Shown here: positions 9,776 through 18,886 of the stretch, in pieces
Numbering within the stretch: the first letter of the stretch is position 1
Layout of the letters: each line of letters begins with the position of its first letter
DNA from: JAHBVH01 sp034432375
GTDB taxonomy: Bacteria > Chloroflexota > Anaerolineae > Caldilineales > Caldilineaceae
Assembly (NCBI GenBank): GCA_034432375.1
Contig: DAOUCA010000065.1
Span: 4,261-68,260, forward strand
DNA: 64,000 bases
Reading direction: 5' to 3'
The notes under the pieces: generated by a model
Databases searched by the model: none
The model's input: the letters and a program-made list of their open reading frames with translations, nothing else
What the model was told of the DNA's origin: nothing
Program-made: the position numbers and the translations under genes

Positions 9776-11077
9776 CTACTTCAACACATTCTCTTCCCAG
9801 CCCTGTTCAATCGGTGCCACCCAACTGGCACGCGCTTCCGGCAGAGCATGGCTATTTAAGTCAGCTGGCGGCAGCGTGGCAATGCCTCGCTCGATCGCTG
9901 CTAATTGTGCTTGCTCATCTGCACTGAGACGAGTGGGATCAATGGCAACCAACCAGCCTAATTCCTTTGGATCGGTCAACAGGATCTGGTATTCGGGCGA
10001 GAGCAGGTAGTTGGCCAGGATCAGTGCGCCCGCTGGATTGTTGGCATTGTAGGGGATAGCCACGTAACTTACGTTGGCCATTGTGCCCGTATCAAAGACA
10101 TAGGTGCGGATGCTCTCTGGGTAGCGCCCTTGTTGGATAAAGTTGGAGGCGCGGCTGGCGTCATATTCCATGGCGAAGTCAAGCTCGCCATTGGCCAGCA
10201 GATCGGGCATAGCGGCCAATTCGGGATAGGTCTCACCATTGCGCCAGAGATAAGGCTCAATGGTATTGAGATATTCCCACACCTGCGGCGCATATTGATC
10301 ATAGGTCGCCTGATCAAACTCTTCTAAGAAAGGGGCAGAATCACCGGCCACCCAATAGAAGAGCGACCGCACAAAGGCGCTGCCGACATGGTCGGGGGGA
10401 GCAGGATAGGTGAAGAGGCCAGGATTGGCTTCGACCCAGTCACGCAGCTCCTCAAAGGTACGCGGTGGATCTTCAACGGCTGCACTGTTATACTCCATTA
10501 CCCACTGAAAGCTGGCCCACGGCGATTCATAGCCATCAATCGCCGTACCGAAATCATAGCTGACAGCCGGATCATCCCAATTGACATACTGACTGTTGGG
10601 CAGCAAATCTGTAAAAGGACCGTAGAGCAGTCCGGCATCCTTTAACGTACGAAAATTCTCACCGTTGATCCAGATCAGGTCAATGCTACCGCCGCTGTCG
10701 GCACCGGCGGCTTTCTCATTGAGTACTTTGTTGACGGCGTCCGCGGTATTCTCGAGCGGTACTCGGTTGAGTGTAACGCCGTATTGTTCGAGCAGTGGCC
10801 CACCGACCTGGCCATCAATATGGGCGTTGATTGTATCTGACCCACCCCACATAAACCAATTAACCGTCGTCCCTTGGGCGGCGGCTGTGACCTCATCCCA
10901 AGTTGTATAGGTCGGCACGGCGGCCACTGTGCTTGTTGTTTCTGCGGTGCTATCCACTGGGGTGTCAGTTGCCGCTGGCACACCTGCTGTTTGTGGCGCA
11001 ACACAAGCTGCCAGTAGCAACAAACCAAGTAAAAGTATCGTAAAGCGATAGTGTAGAGCACTTGGTAGAAGTTTCAT
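9776..11077 (-). CDS. ynjB: YnjB-like ABC substrate-binding lipoprotein
   Basis: 433 residues from the ATG at 11077, preferred over an in-frame start 22 codons upstream because AAGGA precedes it and the protein then begins with a signal peptide and lipobox LLAAC. The mature part carries the YnjB family hallmarks NWFMWGGSDTIN, DLIWINGENF and LLYGPF.DLLPNSQYV. It would capture solute outside the membrane and deliver it to the two permeases downstream. The YnjBCD substrate is not firmly established. The downstream element at 9636-9760 separates it from the rest of the operon. Confidence 0.9.
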   Translation of the reverse strand: MKLLPSALHYRFTILLLGLLLLAACVAPQTAGVPAATDTPVDSTAETTSTVAAVPTYTTWDEVTAAAQGTTVNWFMWGGSDTINAHIDGQVGGPLLEQYGVTLNRVPLENTADAVNKVLNEKAAGADSGGSIDLIWINGENFRTLKDAGLLYGPFTDLLPNSQYVNWDDPAVSYDFGTAIDGYESPWASFQWVMEYNSAAVEDPPRTFEELRDWVEANPGLFTYPAPPDHVGSAFVRSLFYWVAGDSAPFLEEFDQATYDQYAPQVWEYLNTIEPYLWRNGETYPELAAMPDLLANGELDFAMEYDASRASNFIQQGRYPESIRTYVFDTGTMANVSYVAIPYNANNPAGALILANYLLSPEYQILLTDPKELGWLVAIDPTRLSADEQAQLAAIERGIATLPPADLNSHALPEARASWVAPIEQGWEENVLK

Positions 11078-11480
11078 GGTGGATATTCCTTGGCTAAACG
11101 AGCAGTGGATAGAAACGCTGAGGGATGTCGGTAGTAGCAACACTCAGTGAGCATCAACCATTAGACGTTATGCAATTCGCCGCTTGCGTAGCAGGTTGTC
11201 CTGCCTATTGGCATCAAGACGCGCATAACTCCTAATCCGAACAGATGAATCATAAACGGTTGTGGGAAAACGGCTTGTAATTGCGCTTACAGGAGTCGAT
11301 AGAAGATAGCCTGATTTCATCAATTCCTCAATAAGAGTATTCCAAAATTTAGATAGTCTCTCTGTAAAGAGTTGCTCGGCAAATTGCAAAACCTGGCCAC
11401 CTGGCTAGATACAACGGCCATCGAGTCGTATTATACTGCACACGAATTAAGGTATCCCTTGAAATATTGGATCAAGATTT
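11078..11480. promoter_or_regulatory. Divergent intergenic region with probable feo promoter and operator
   Basis: Separates the minus-strand ynjB-like gene from the plus-strand iron operon. TATACT (11432-11437) can serve as a -10 element. Just downstream, 11447-11463 is an imperfect palindrome (TTAAGG-TATC-CCTTGAA), in the right place for autorepression by the DtxR-family protein encoded next. No convincing gene; a 73-codon frame at 11168-11389 has no supporting signal. Confidence 0.5.
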
Positions 11481-12158
11481 ATGGTACACCCTAACAGTAT
11501 CGATTTAGTGTTGAGTGAAAATATCGAGATGTATCTGGTGCGCGTGGCGCAGTTGCGGCAGGATGAGCAACCCGTACCCATTTCGCAACTGGCGCAAGAA
11601 CTCGCCGTGACTTCGGTATCGGCCAATGAGATGTATCGCAAGTTGGTGGAGAAGGGGTTGGTCGACTATGAACCGTACAAGGGCGTGACGCTGACCGCCG
11701 ATGGCGATCTTCTGGCGCAGCGTATTTTACGTTCGCGGCACCTGTGGCTGACATTTTTTATCGATGCATTGGGCTTTGCCCCGCAAGTTGCGGATGAGAT
11801 CGCCTGTCGCTTTGAACATGTTACCACCGATGAGTTGGCCGAACGCTTGGCGCTTTATTTGACAAGCGAGGCCGCCAATTGCTTGCCGGTCAGTACGCGG
11901 GCAAAGCAGCAACCCATATGCATCAGCCATGTCACTCCTGGCCAACAAGCGCGTGTGGTAGCAATCGAGACCGATTGTGTTGCGACTGGGTTTCTTCAGC
12001 AGCACGGGGTTGTCCCCGGTGCTATGGTTGTGTCCCTCGCGATTGGAAACAGCGGCACATTGCTGATCGAAGTTGAGGGTCAGCCATTATCACTGGCACC
12101 CATTTTAGGGCAAGCCATCAAAGTCACAGTAGCCCCAATTCCAGCAAAGGAAGCATGA
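11481..12158 (+). CDS. DtxR/MntR-family metal-dependent repressor with FeoA-like C-terminal domain
   Basis: 225 residues. N-terminal winged helix (about 10-70; QLAQELAVTSVSANEMYRKL as the recognition region), a dimerisation/metal region with HLWLTFFIDALGF and ACRFEH (about 90-115), and a C-terminal SH3/FeoA-like domain (about 145-220). The family binds DNA when loaded with Fe(II) or Mn(II). First gene of the feo operon and overlapping feoA by four bases, so it most likely represses iron uptake when iron is sufficient. Confidence 0.92.
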   Translation: MVHPNSIDLVLSENIEMYLVRVAQLRQDEQPVPISQLAQELAVTSVSANEMYRKLVEKGLVDYEPYKGVTLTADGDLLAQRILRSRHLWLTFFIDALGFAPQVADEIACRFEHVTTDELAERLALYLTSEAANCLPVSTRAKQQPICISHVTPGQQARVVAIETDCVATGFLQQHGVVPGAMVVSLAIGNSGTLLIEVEGQPLSLAPILGQAIKVTVAPIPAKEA

Positions 12159-12412
12159 TGACCGCTTTTACTGATCAGATTTCGCTCGACCAACTTCCCT
12201 TGGGACAATCCGCTGAGGTAGTACAGATTGGCGCGGCCAAGGCAATCCGTCGCCGCCTGCTCGATCTCGGTGTGTTACCCGGCGTGGATTTACGCGTGTT
12301 GCAGTCGGCGGGAGGCCCCTTGCTGGTGGCTGTGCGCGACTCACGTCTGGCGATTGGGCGGCCCATTGCCCAGACCGTTTTTGTGAAGATCAAGGAGGAG
12401 TTACATGGGTAA
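12155..12412 (+). CDS. feoA: Ferrous iron transport protein FeoA
   Basis: 85 residues forming a small SH3-like domain: SLDQLPLGQSAEVVQI, then RRRLLDLGVLPGVDLRV and a C-terminal strand region. FeoA assists FeoB in Fe(II) uptake at the inner face of the membrane. Its start overlaps the repressor stop, and its stop overlaps the feoB start (12405-12412). The product can begin at either of two consecutive ATG codons. Confidence 0.93.
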   Translation: MMTAFTDQISLDQLPLGQSAEVVQIGAAKAIRRRLLDLGVLPGVDLRVLQSAGGPLLVAVRDSRLAIGRPIAQTVFVKIKEELHG

Positions 12413-12908
12413 GGCGACCATCGCCCTCGCTGGCAATCCCAATGTGGGAAAAAGCACCGTCTTTAATGCACTCACAGGCTCGCGCCAACATGTAGGGAAC
12501 TGGCCTGGCAAAACGGTGGCACGTAAAGAAGGGTTCTTCACCCATTGCGACCACGAAATCACCATTGTGGATTTGCCTGGTACCTATAGCCTCTCGGCTT
12601 ATTCCTTGGAAGAGCAAATTGCACGCGATTATCTGGTCGATGAGCACCCGTGTGCCGTGGTCAACGTCATTGATGCCGCCAATCTTGAGCGCAATCTCTA
12701 CCTCACGGCGCAGCTGTTGGAGACCAGCATCCCGTTGATCCTGGTCTTAAACATGCAAGACCAAGCCGGTGCACGTGGGATCAAGATCAATACGGATCGG
12801 CTCTCCGCCATGTTGGGTGGTGTTTCTGTGATCCCGATGACCGCCAGCCGTGGCCAGGGCTTTACGCAACTCAAAGAGGCGATTGTGACGCAAGCGGTGC
12901 AAAAGTAG
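12405..12908 (+). CDS. feoB: FeoB GTPase domain as a separate protein
   Basis: 167 residues: G1 GNPNVGKST (about 11-19), G3 DLPGTYS, G4 NMQD and G5-like TASRGQG. It ends straight after the G domain, whereas usual FeoB continues into a GDI/helical domain and the permease. The permease part is encoded by the next gene after a 54-base spacer. The G domain is complete and ends in its own stop, so this is a genuine gene split rather than a single-base frameshift. It should regulate the channel in trans. Confidence 0.92.
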   Translation: MGKATIALAGNPNVGKSTVFNALTGSRQHVGNWPGKTVARKEGFFTHCDHEITIVDLPGTYSLSAYSLEEQIARDYLVDEHPCAVVNVIDAANLERNLYLTAQLLETSIPLILVLNMQDQAGARGIKINTDRLSAMLGGVSVIPMTASRGQGFTQLKEAIVTQAVQK

Positions 12909-12962
12909 CACGCAAAAAGTTTTGTAAAACGATAGACACCTAACAACGATAGTAGAGAGACT

Positions 12963-14747
12963 ATGACAACAACGAGTCAATCGGTTCCCCAAACGCAATC
13001 CCTACCCCGCTCTCTCCCCCCAATCTATGTGACCTATAACCAAGAGCTCGAAGCGGAGATTGCGCAGTTGGAACGCGCCATCGCACAGGTGCCGGCCTTA
13101 GTTGACCATTACTACCCACGCTGGCTGGCCGTACAACTGCTCGAAAGTGATGCGACGTTGCTGGCCAAAGTTAAGGAAGTGGATGGGTGCGATACGGTTG
13201 GACAAGTCCTGGCAGCAAGCCTTGGCCGTCTGACTGCGCTGTATGGGGAAGATGTTGATGTGGCGCTGGCCGACCATCGCTACGGCTTTGTCAATGGGGT
13301 GGTCCGTAGTGTCGTCACCCGTTCACCCGAAGAGCGCCTCAGCTTTTCGGATAAGGTAGATACGATTGTCACCCATCCGCTCCTGGGTATCCCGATCTTT
13401 CTCACGTTGATGTGGTTTGTCTTTAAATTCACCGCCGACGTTTCCGCACCGCTGCTCGATTGGATCGACGGCGTCATTGCCGGGCCATTGACCCATTGGG
13501 GCGTTGCGCTGTTGGGATTGGTGGGCCTGGGGGGCAGTTGGGTAGAGGCGCTTTATGTCGATGGCATTATCGCCGGCGTTGGGGGCGTGCTCGTCTTTGT
13601 ACCGGTGCTGATGTCACTCTATCTCGTTCTGGCGTTGCTCGAAGATTCGGGCTATATGGCGCGCGCCGCTTTTGTTATGGATCGGCTGATGAACATGCTG
13701 GGGCTACATGGCAAAAGTTTTCTACCGATGATCGTCGGCTTTGGCTGCACCGTGCCTGCTATCTACGCCACGCGCACGCTGGAACATGAGCGCGACCGCA
13801 TCCTTACCGGCCTGTTGGTACCCTTTATGAGCTGTGGCGCGCGACTGCCCGTCTACGCACTCTTTGCCACAATTTTTTTTCCACAAAACGCCGGTGTGGT
13901 GATCTTTAGCATGTACCTCTTGGGCATTATCATGGCCGTGGTGATCGGCAAGCTCCTCAACAAAACTTTGTTCAAAACAGAGGAACAGGCGCCCTTTGTC
14001 ATGGAGTTGCCCCCCTATCGCACGCCCACGTTGCGCAATGTTTGGCGCCACATGTGGGAACGGACTGCTTCCTTTGTGCGCAAGGCGTGGACCTTAATTC
14101 TGATGTTCAGCGTGTTGATTTGGCTGTTGCTGGCGGTGCCGCTGCGCGGGGCAGGTACCTTTGCCGCCACGCCGGTCAATGACAGTCTCTTTGCCGGCGT
14201 GGCAAGCGTCGTTGCTCCGGCCTTTGCCCCGGCGGGCTTTGGCACATGGGAGGCAAGTGGCTCACTGTTATCCGGCTTTGTTGCCAAAGAGGTAATTGTT
14301 TCCTCGATCGCCCTTGTCTATGGTGTTGACGAGGAGATAGACACGGAGATAGGCACGGAGATTTCAGCAATGACACCGCTGACCTTTTTCGAGGAGGTCG
14401 GGACGATCATTGGCGGCTTTGCGCATGCCGTCTGGGATACGGTGAAATCATTGCCCTTGCTGGTGGGGATCAATCTCTTCGCCACCGCAGACGCCCCCGC
14501 CCCAACCGCGTTGATGACAACCGTGGCCGTAAGCTTTGATGCATCCAGCGGCGGACACGGCATGTTGGCGGGATTGGCATTTATGGTCTTCGTGTTGCTC
14601 TATACGCCTTGCATGGTGGCCGTTGCTGCAGCGCGACAGGAATTCGGTACCAAGTGGATGTGGTTCAGTGTGATTGGCCAGACGGTCATTGCCTGGCTGA
14701 TGGCGGTGATTGTCTTTCAAGGGGGCAAGTTGCTTGGGCTGGGGTGA
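12963..14747 (+). CDS. feoB: FeoB permease subunit (GDI-like region plus membrane domain)
   Basis: 594 residues. The first ~140 residues look like the FeoB cytoplasmic helical (GDI/spacer) domain; about ten membrane segments follow. Both gate motifs are present with their conserved cysteines: GFGCTVPA (Cys262) and PFMSCGARLP (Cys291). Carries Fe(II) across the cytoplasmic membrane, with the separate G protein encoded just upstream. The spacer before its ATG has a weak GAGAGA ribosome site. Confidence 0.94.
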   Translation: MTTTSQSVPQTQSLPRSLPPIYVTYNQELEAEIAQLERAIAQVPALVDHYYPRWLAVQLLESDATLLAKVKEVDGCDTVGQVLAASLGRLTALYGEDVDVALADHRYGFVNGVVRSVVTRSPEERLSFSDKVDTIVTHPLLGIPIFLTLMWFVFKFTADVSAPLLDWIDGVIAGPLTHWGVALLGLVGLGGSWVEALYVDGIIAGVGGVLVFVPVLMSLYLVLALLEDSGYMARAAFVMDRLMNMLGLHGKSFLPMIVGFGCTVPAIYATRTLEHERDRILTGLLVPFMSCGARLPVYALFATIFFPQNAGVVIFSMYLLGIIMAVVIGKLLNKTLFKTEEQAPFVMELPPYRTPTLRNVWRHMWERTASFVRKAWTLILMFSVLIWLLLAVPLRGAGTFAATPVNDSLFAGVASVVAPAFAPAGFGTWEASGSLLSGFVAKEVIVSSIALVYGVDEEIDTEIGTEISAMTPLTFFEEVGTIIGGFAHAVWDTVKSLPLLVGINLFATADAPAPTALMTTVAVSFDASSGGHGMLAGLAFMVFVLLYTPCMVAVAAARQEFGTKWMWFSVIGQTVIAWLMAVIVFQGGKLLGLG

Positions 14748-14761
14748 GGTGCGTTGGATAG

Positions 14762-14810
14762 TTGGACAGTGGACAGTTGGACAGTGGACAGTTGGACAGT
14801 GGACAGTGGT
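14762..14810. repeat. 15-bp tandem repeat in the feo operon
   Basis: About three copies of TTGGACAGTGGACAG in the gap between feoB and feoC. Related CAGTGGGACAG-type units occur at 9680-9750 and 23405-23425. Confidence 0.85.
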
Positions 14811-14900
14811 TGGTTGACTTTCCAACCCTCTAACCGCCCGACTGGCAGTTACTTGGTTAGTTATCGTCGTCATCTAGCGTGACGAGACAAAGGAGCAGTT

Positions 14901-15206
14901 GTGTTACATCAGGTCTTGCAGGAAATTGAAGGGGCGCAGGGGTCGATCAACTTGAGTGAGCTCAGCCGCAAATTGGGCGTGGAACGGAGCGCACTGGATG
15001 GCATGATCCAATATTGGGTGCGCAAAGGTCGTCTGCGCGATGAGAGCCAACCGGAGGAGATTCTCCTGAGCAGTTGTGCAAATGGCGCGTGTGGCCATTC
15101 CTGCCCGGGGCCGCAGAGTTGCCCCTTTGTGATGCAGTTGCCAAAGAGCTATACATTGCGCGGCCAACGCACGCACCCATCAAACAGTCCTGTCACGCCA
15201 GATTAA
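14901..15206 (+). CDS. feoC: FeoC-like winged-helix protein with cysteine cluster
   Basis: 101 residues starting at GTG, with AGGAG at 14891-14895. The first ~55 residues form a winged helix (INLSELSRKLGVERSALDGM). Four cysteines follow (59, 64, 68, 74; CX4CX3CX5C), the place where FeoC proteins bind an iron-sulfur cluster. It is the last gene of the iron operon and probably an Fe/O2-responsive regulator or stability factor for FeoB. The tail after residue 80 is not conserved-looking. Confidence 0.85.
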   Translation: MLHQVLQEIEGAQGSINLSELSRKLGVERSALDGMIQYWVRKGRLRDESQPEEILLSSCANGACGHSCPGPQSCPFVMQLPKSYTLRGQRTHPSNSPVTPD

Positions 15207-15253
15207 TGCAGCAGCAGTGTCTTCACGGTGATTGGGGGCGTACAGGGAGAAGA

Positions 15254-16234
15254 TCACTGCGTCATCCTTTGTTGTGGATCAAAGACATCACGCACCCCAT
15301 CGCCGAGTAGATTGAACGCAACCACGGTCAGCAAAATTGCCAACCCTGGAAATGTGGCAATCCAAGGCGCATCTTGCATATAAGGACGCCCCTCATTTAG
15401 GATCGAGCCCCACTCCGGCATGGGTGGCTGAACGCCAAAGCCAAGGAAACTCAAAGCCGCCGCCGTCAACAGCGCCGAGGGGAGCGTCAATGTAATCAAT
15501 ACCAAAGTGGTCGGCATAATATTTGGCAAGATGTGGTGCCATAAGATATAGGCATGGCTACTGCCGATTGAGACGCTCGCCTCGATAAATTCTCGCTGAC
15601 GTAGCGATAAAACCTTTGCGCGCGTCACCCGCGCAAAGGGAACCCAACTGATCAACGCAATCGCGACCACGGCATTAAAAAGACCGGGCCCCAGTGCCGC
15701 TACAACGCCAAGTGCCAATACTAGCGGTGGGAATGCCCAGACCATATCGGTAAGCATCATCAATACAATGTCCAGCCGACCACGGAAATAACCGGCGACC
15801 ATGCCCACTGGCACACCGATCGCGACTTCAATGACCACAACGACCAGCCCAATCCAGAGGGCAATCCGGGCACCATACAAAACTCGGCTAAAGAGATCGC
15901 GCCCAAGGCTATCTGTCCCCATCAGAAAGCGGCTACTCGGGCCGACACGAATGTGGTCCAAATCTTGCGCATCAAACGGGTAGGGGGCAAGCCAGGGAGC
16001 AAGCAGCGCTGCCAACACGATCACAAAGAGGATCCCTGCGCCGATCATCGCTAAACGATGTCGACACAACCGGCGAAGGTCAAGGGTCAACTGACTGCGC
16101 ACCAGCCATGAGCGGAGCCGTGGATCGGGGTGCTTTTTTGAAGGAGCATCGTGCTCCGGAACATCATCCTTTTTGGAAATCTCCTGGCGGAGCTGCGATG
16201 TTAGATTGGGTGGCGCTGTTACAGGCGTTGTCAT
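15254..16234 (-). CDS. dppC: Dipeptide/oligopeptide ABC transporter permease (DppC/OppC type)
   Basis: 326 residues. A long cytoplasmic N-terminus precedes the first membrane span, the TDSLGRDLFSRVLYGAR motif typical of DppC, a permease core, and an EAA-type loop (QREFIEASVSIGSSHAYILWHHILPN). It appears intact. Its start overlaps the stop of the disrupted DppB-type gene (ATGA). With its partner permease and binding protein broken upstream, it may no longer serve a working importer. Confidence 0.93.
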   Translation of the reverse strand: MTTPVTAPPNLTSQLRQEISKKDDVPEHDAPSKKHPDPRLRSWLVRSQLTLDLRRLCRHRLAMIGAGILFVIVLAALLAPWLAPYPFDAQDLDHIRVGPSSRFLMGTDSLGRDLFSRVLYGARIALWIGLVVVVIEVAIGVPVGMVAGYFRGRLDIVLMMLTDMVWAFPPLVLALGVVAALGPGLFNAVVAIALISWVPFARVTRAKVLSLRQREFIEASVSIGSSHAYILWHHILPNIMPTTLVLITLTLPSALLTAAALSFLGFGVQPPMPEWGSILNEGRPYMQDAPWIATFPGLAILLTVVAFNLLGDGVRDVFDPQQRMTQ

Positions 16235-17249
16235 GGTTGCGTGATCCTCGGATCGAGTAGCGCGGTAACAATGTCACCGAGTAGATTGGCGACGACGGTG
16301 GTCAGAGCAATCATCAGAAGCAGCCCCTGCACAACGGGAAAATCTTTTTGCGTCAGTGCCTGCACCATCAGTCGTCCCAATCCGGGCCAGGCAAAGATCG
16401 TCTCGACCACCACAGCACCGCCGATCAGCCAGGGTAGGCTGAGAAAGATCAACACCATGACGGGAATCAGTGCATTGCGTAGGGCATGGCGATAGACCAC
16501 CCACCGCGGATGGATGCCCTTGGCATGTGCTGTTTTGATATAACCGGCATGTAAGACTTCCAACATTTCGGTACGCATGAGGCGGGCAAGAATTCCGATT
16601 TGCGGTAATGCGAGGGTCATGACGGGCAAAACCAACGTGTTGATCCCTTGGCTGCCCGAAAGGGGGAGCCACCGCAGCCCAAAGCCAAAGACGAGCATTA
16701 GCATTAACCCCAACCAAAAGCTAGTAAATCCCGGCGTAAATAGGCCCATAGCTATTCTGCCTTATTCACTCGAGTAACTTGGGCTTATTTACTGCCGTGG
16801 TATTTACGCCATCATGTACTAGGAATCGAGAAGCAAAACAATGCGCTGAAGGTGATGAGATGATCCAGCCCTTGATGATGCTTGACAGCCGCCAACACGC
16901 CGAGTGGAATCCCCAACAGTACACTGACCAACAGCGATGTGAGCGCCAAGCGTAATGTAAAGGGCAAGCGTTCGCTGATTATTTGTGCCACAGCTCGTTT
17001 GCCAGAAATAGAGATTCCCAGATCGCCCTGGATGGCGCGCCAGAGCCAGCGAGCATACTGCTGGGGAATGGCGTGATCCAACCCAAGCTGGATGCGAATC
17101 TCCTGCACGCGTTCCTCGGAGGCACGGGGACCGACCATAATACGCACCGGGTCACCCGAGGTCAGGTGCAGGATTGCAAAAACGATTAGGGTCACACCGA
17201 TGACCACGGGAATGGATAGGAGCAGGCGTTGGACAATGTAAGTTTGCAT
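16231..17249 (-). pseudogene. dppB: DppB/OppB-type permease interrupted by a 94-bp palindromic element
   Basis: Two open segments remain: codons from ATG 17249 to a TGA just inside the insertion at about 16812, and 16749 to 16231. The first ends ...FSIPST-stop and the second resumes ...SFWLGLM. Removing 16725-16818 plus one CTAG copy (98 bases) restores FSIPSFWLGLM in frame and gives a 306-residue protein of normal DppB length. The insertion is therefore clean and probably recent. A restart at 16749 would yield only a partial permease. Confidence 0.9.
16721..16822. mobile_element. MITE-like element inserted in dppB (family B, copy 2)
   Basis: Element at 16725-16818 (94 bp) with CTAG at 16721-16724 and 16819-16822 as a 4-bp target duplication. 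The ends read inward as TAAATCCCGGCGTAAATA and TACATGATGGCGTAAATA; GGCGTAAATA is shared exactly. Non-coding. A CTAG target agrees with the YTAR preference known for some IS5/IS701-type transposases, but no transposase is present in the window. Confidence 0.88.
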
Positions 17250-17341
17250 GGGACTAAGAGAGGGAATGGGTAGATTGGTAGATCGGTTCTATACTAAATT
17301 ACCGCTCTACGGCTTTCCTGATTTACCAATCTACTGATTTG
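17250..17341. repeat. Imperfect inverted-repeat spacer
   Basis: Between the binding-protein gene and dppB. GGTAGATTGGTAGATCGG faces GATTTACCAATCTACTGAT across about 45 bases. No gene. Resembles the other palindromic spacers of the window in style but not clearly in sequence. Confidence 0.5.
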
Positions 17342-18886
17342 CTACTCCACTACCGTCACATCATTGAAGAAGAGGCGGAAATTTTCTGGGAAGAGAAGCC
17401 CCTGTACATTATTGCGTAGCGCAACGTAGAAGGTCCCCTGCCAGAGGGGAATTTCTACAACATCATCAAGCAACTCTTTCTGGATGTCCGCATAGGCCGC
17501 GCTGCGTTCTGCCGGGTCCATGATATAACGGGCCGCGGTCATTGCCTCGATCACCGCGGGATTGTCATAGTGCGCATGGTTCCAAAATGCCCCACCCAAT
17601 ACGATGGAAAGGATATCCGGATCGGGCCAGCCATAAGTTTCAAAGCCCAAATCAAATTCGCCGGCGCTTTTCGCCTCCCAGACAGCATTGCGCTCCTGTT
17701 GGCTGATCTGCAGATCAAGGCCAATCGCTTTCAATTGGCTCTGCAGCACTTGCGCGGCTTGCTGTTGGGCAACCGCATCAGTTTCGATCAAAAGTTCTAT
17801 CGTCAAAGGCTCGCCAGCTTTCTCCACAATGCCATCACCATCGCTATCTGTCCAGCCGGCTTCGGCCAACAGCGCTTGGGCAGCCGCAACATCATGGGGA
17901 TGCAGTTCCTGGCCATACGTTTCCATCTCGGCGCTATAGGCGATCATGCCGGGCGTGATGAAGGTGTGTATTGGGGCAGCCCCGCTCACGACTTTGACCA
18001 ATGCATCGCGATCGACGGCTTTGGCAATGGCCTGGCGCACCTGTACATCCGAGAAGAGGGGCGTTTGTAGATTCATCACCAGGCCAAAAATACCGGGCCG
18101 GAGTGCTTCCAAGACGGTGATATCGGGATTGCTTCGCAAGCGCTCGATGGCAGAGGCGGGTGCATTCACAACCAGATCGACGGAGCCCGTCTCTAATTCG
18201 CCCGCCAACGTTAGATCTTCAGGAATGATCCGCACGAGCACTTCTTCCAGATGAAGTGGCCCTTTGTTCTCGACCAAGGGCAGATTGGTCTGGTAGTTTG
18301 GGTTGCGCACCAGCAACAACTCACCACCAGGTGTAAACTCTTTTACTATTAATGGTCCGCTGGCGACCGGCGCTGTGGCAAAGGCTTCATTGCCCACCGC
18401 CTTCGCCGCTGCCACATCCCACGGGCCACCAAAGGAGCTATTTAGCACAGTCAGAAAAGCGGCCGGCGGCTCGGAAAAGAGCAGTTCCACGGTGGTCTCA
18501 TCCACCACTTTGACATCGCTCAAGGCGGCAAAGTCGCTGGCATAGGGGCTGACTTCTTTGTTGCGCAGCAATGCATCGGCGACTGCTTGTGCATCCAACG
18601 GATCGCCATTGGCATAGAGGGCACCAGCCGGCAAGGTTAAGGTCAAGGTGTTGTTATCCTCGGAAAAGGCCCAGCTTTCAGCCAGGTCCGGGATCAGTTC
18701 GCCCGTCGTGGGATCAATGCGGACCAACGCCTGACCGATCTGTTCTGTCGACATGGGGCTACTGTCGTAGGCCTGTTGACCGTCGAGGATTTCGGGCAAG
18801 GAAGGGACACCCACAACGAGGCGGGTACGCGTTGCCGCCGCGGAACCAGCGCTGCCCCCACCGGTTGGCGTGGCCGGGGCAACGCA
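17342..18886 (-). pseudogene. Peptide ABC transporter binding protein (SBP_bac_5), 5' end lost
   Basis: The mature protein is complete: from the lipobox Cys codon (18884-18886) it reads CVAPATPTGGG and continues through the DppA/OppA fold (LAESWAF, GPWDVAAAKAVGNEAF, VRQAIAKAVDRDALV) to the stop, about 514 residues. Upstream of WLTAC the frame runs into NRPS sequence read out of frame and meets a TGA with no ATG, GTG or TTG between. The signal peptide start is therefore gone. The only in-frame start is GTG 18814, which would give a 490-residue protein without a signal. Either a deletion or an assembly join explains this. Confidence 0.8.

Noticed and set aside
11168..11389. 73-codon frame on the minus strand
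   Set aside because: No ribosome site, no recognisable domain, lies in a promoter region.
12405..14747. FeoB split as a simple frameshift
   Set aside because: The G domain ends in its own stop, there is a 54-base gap and a new start with an extra N-terminus; no single base change would join them cleanly.
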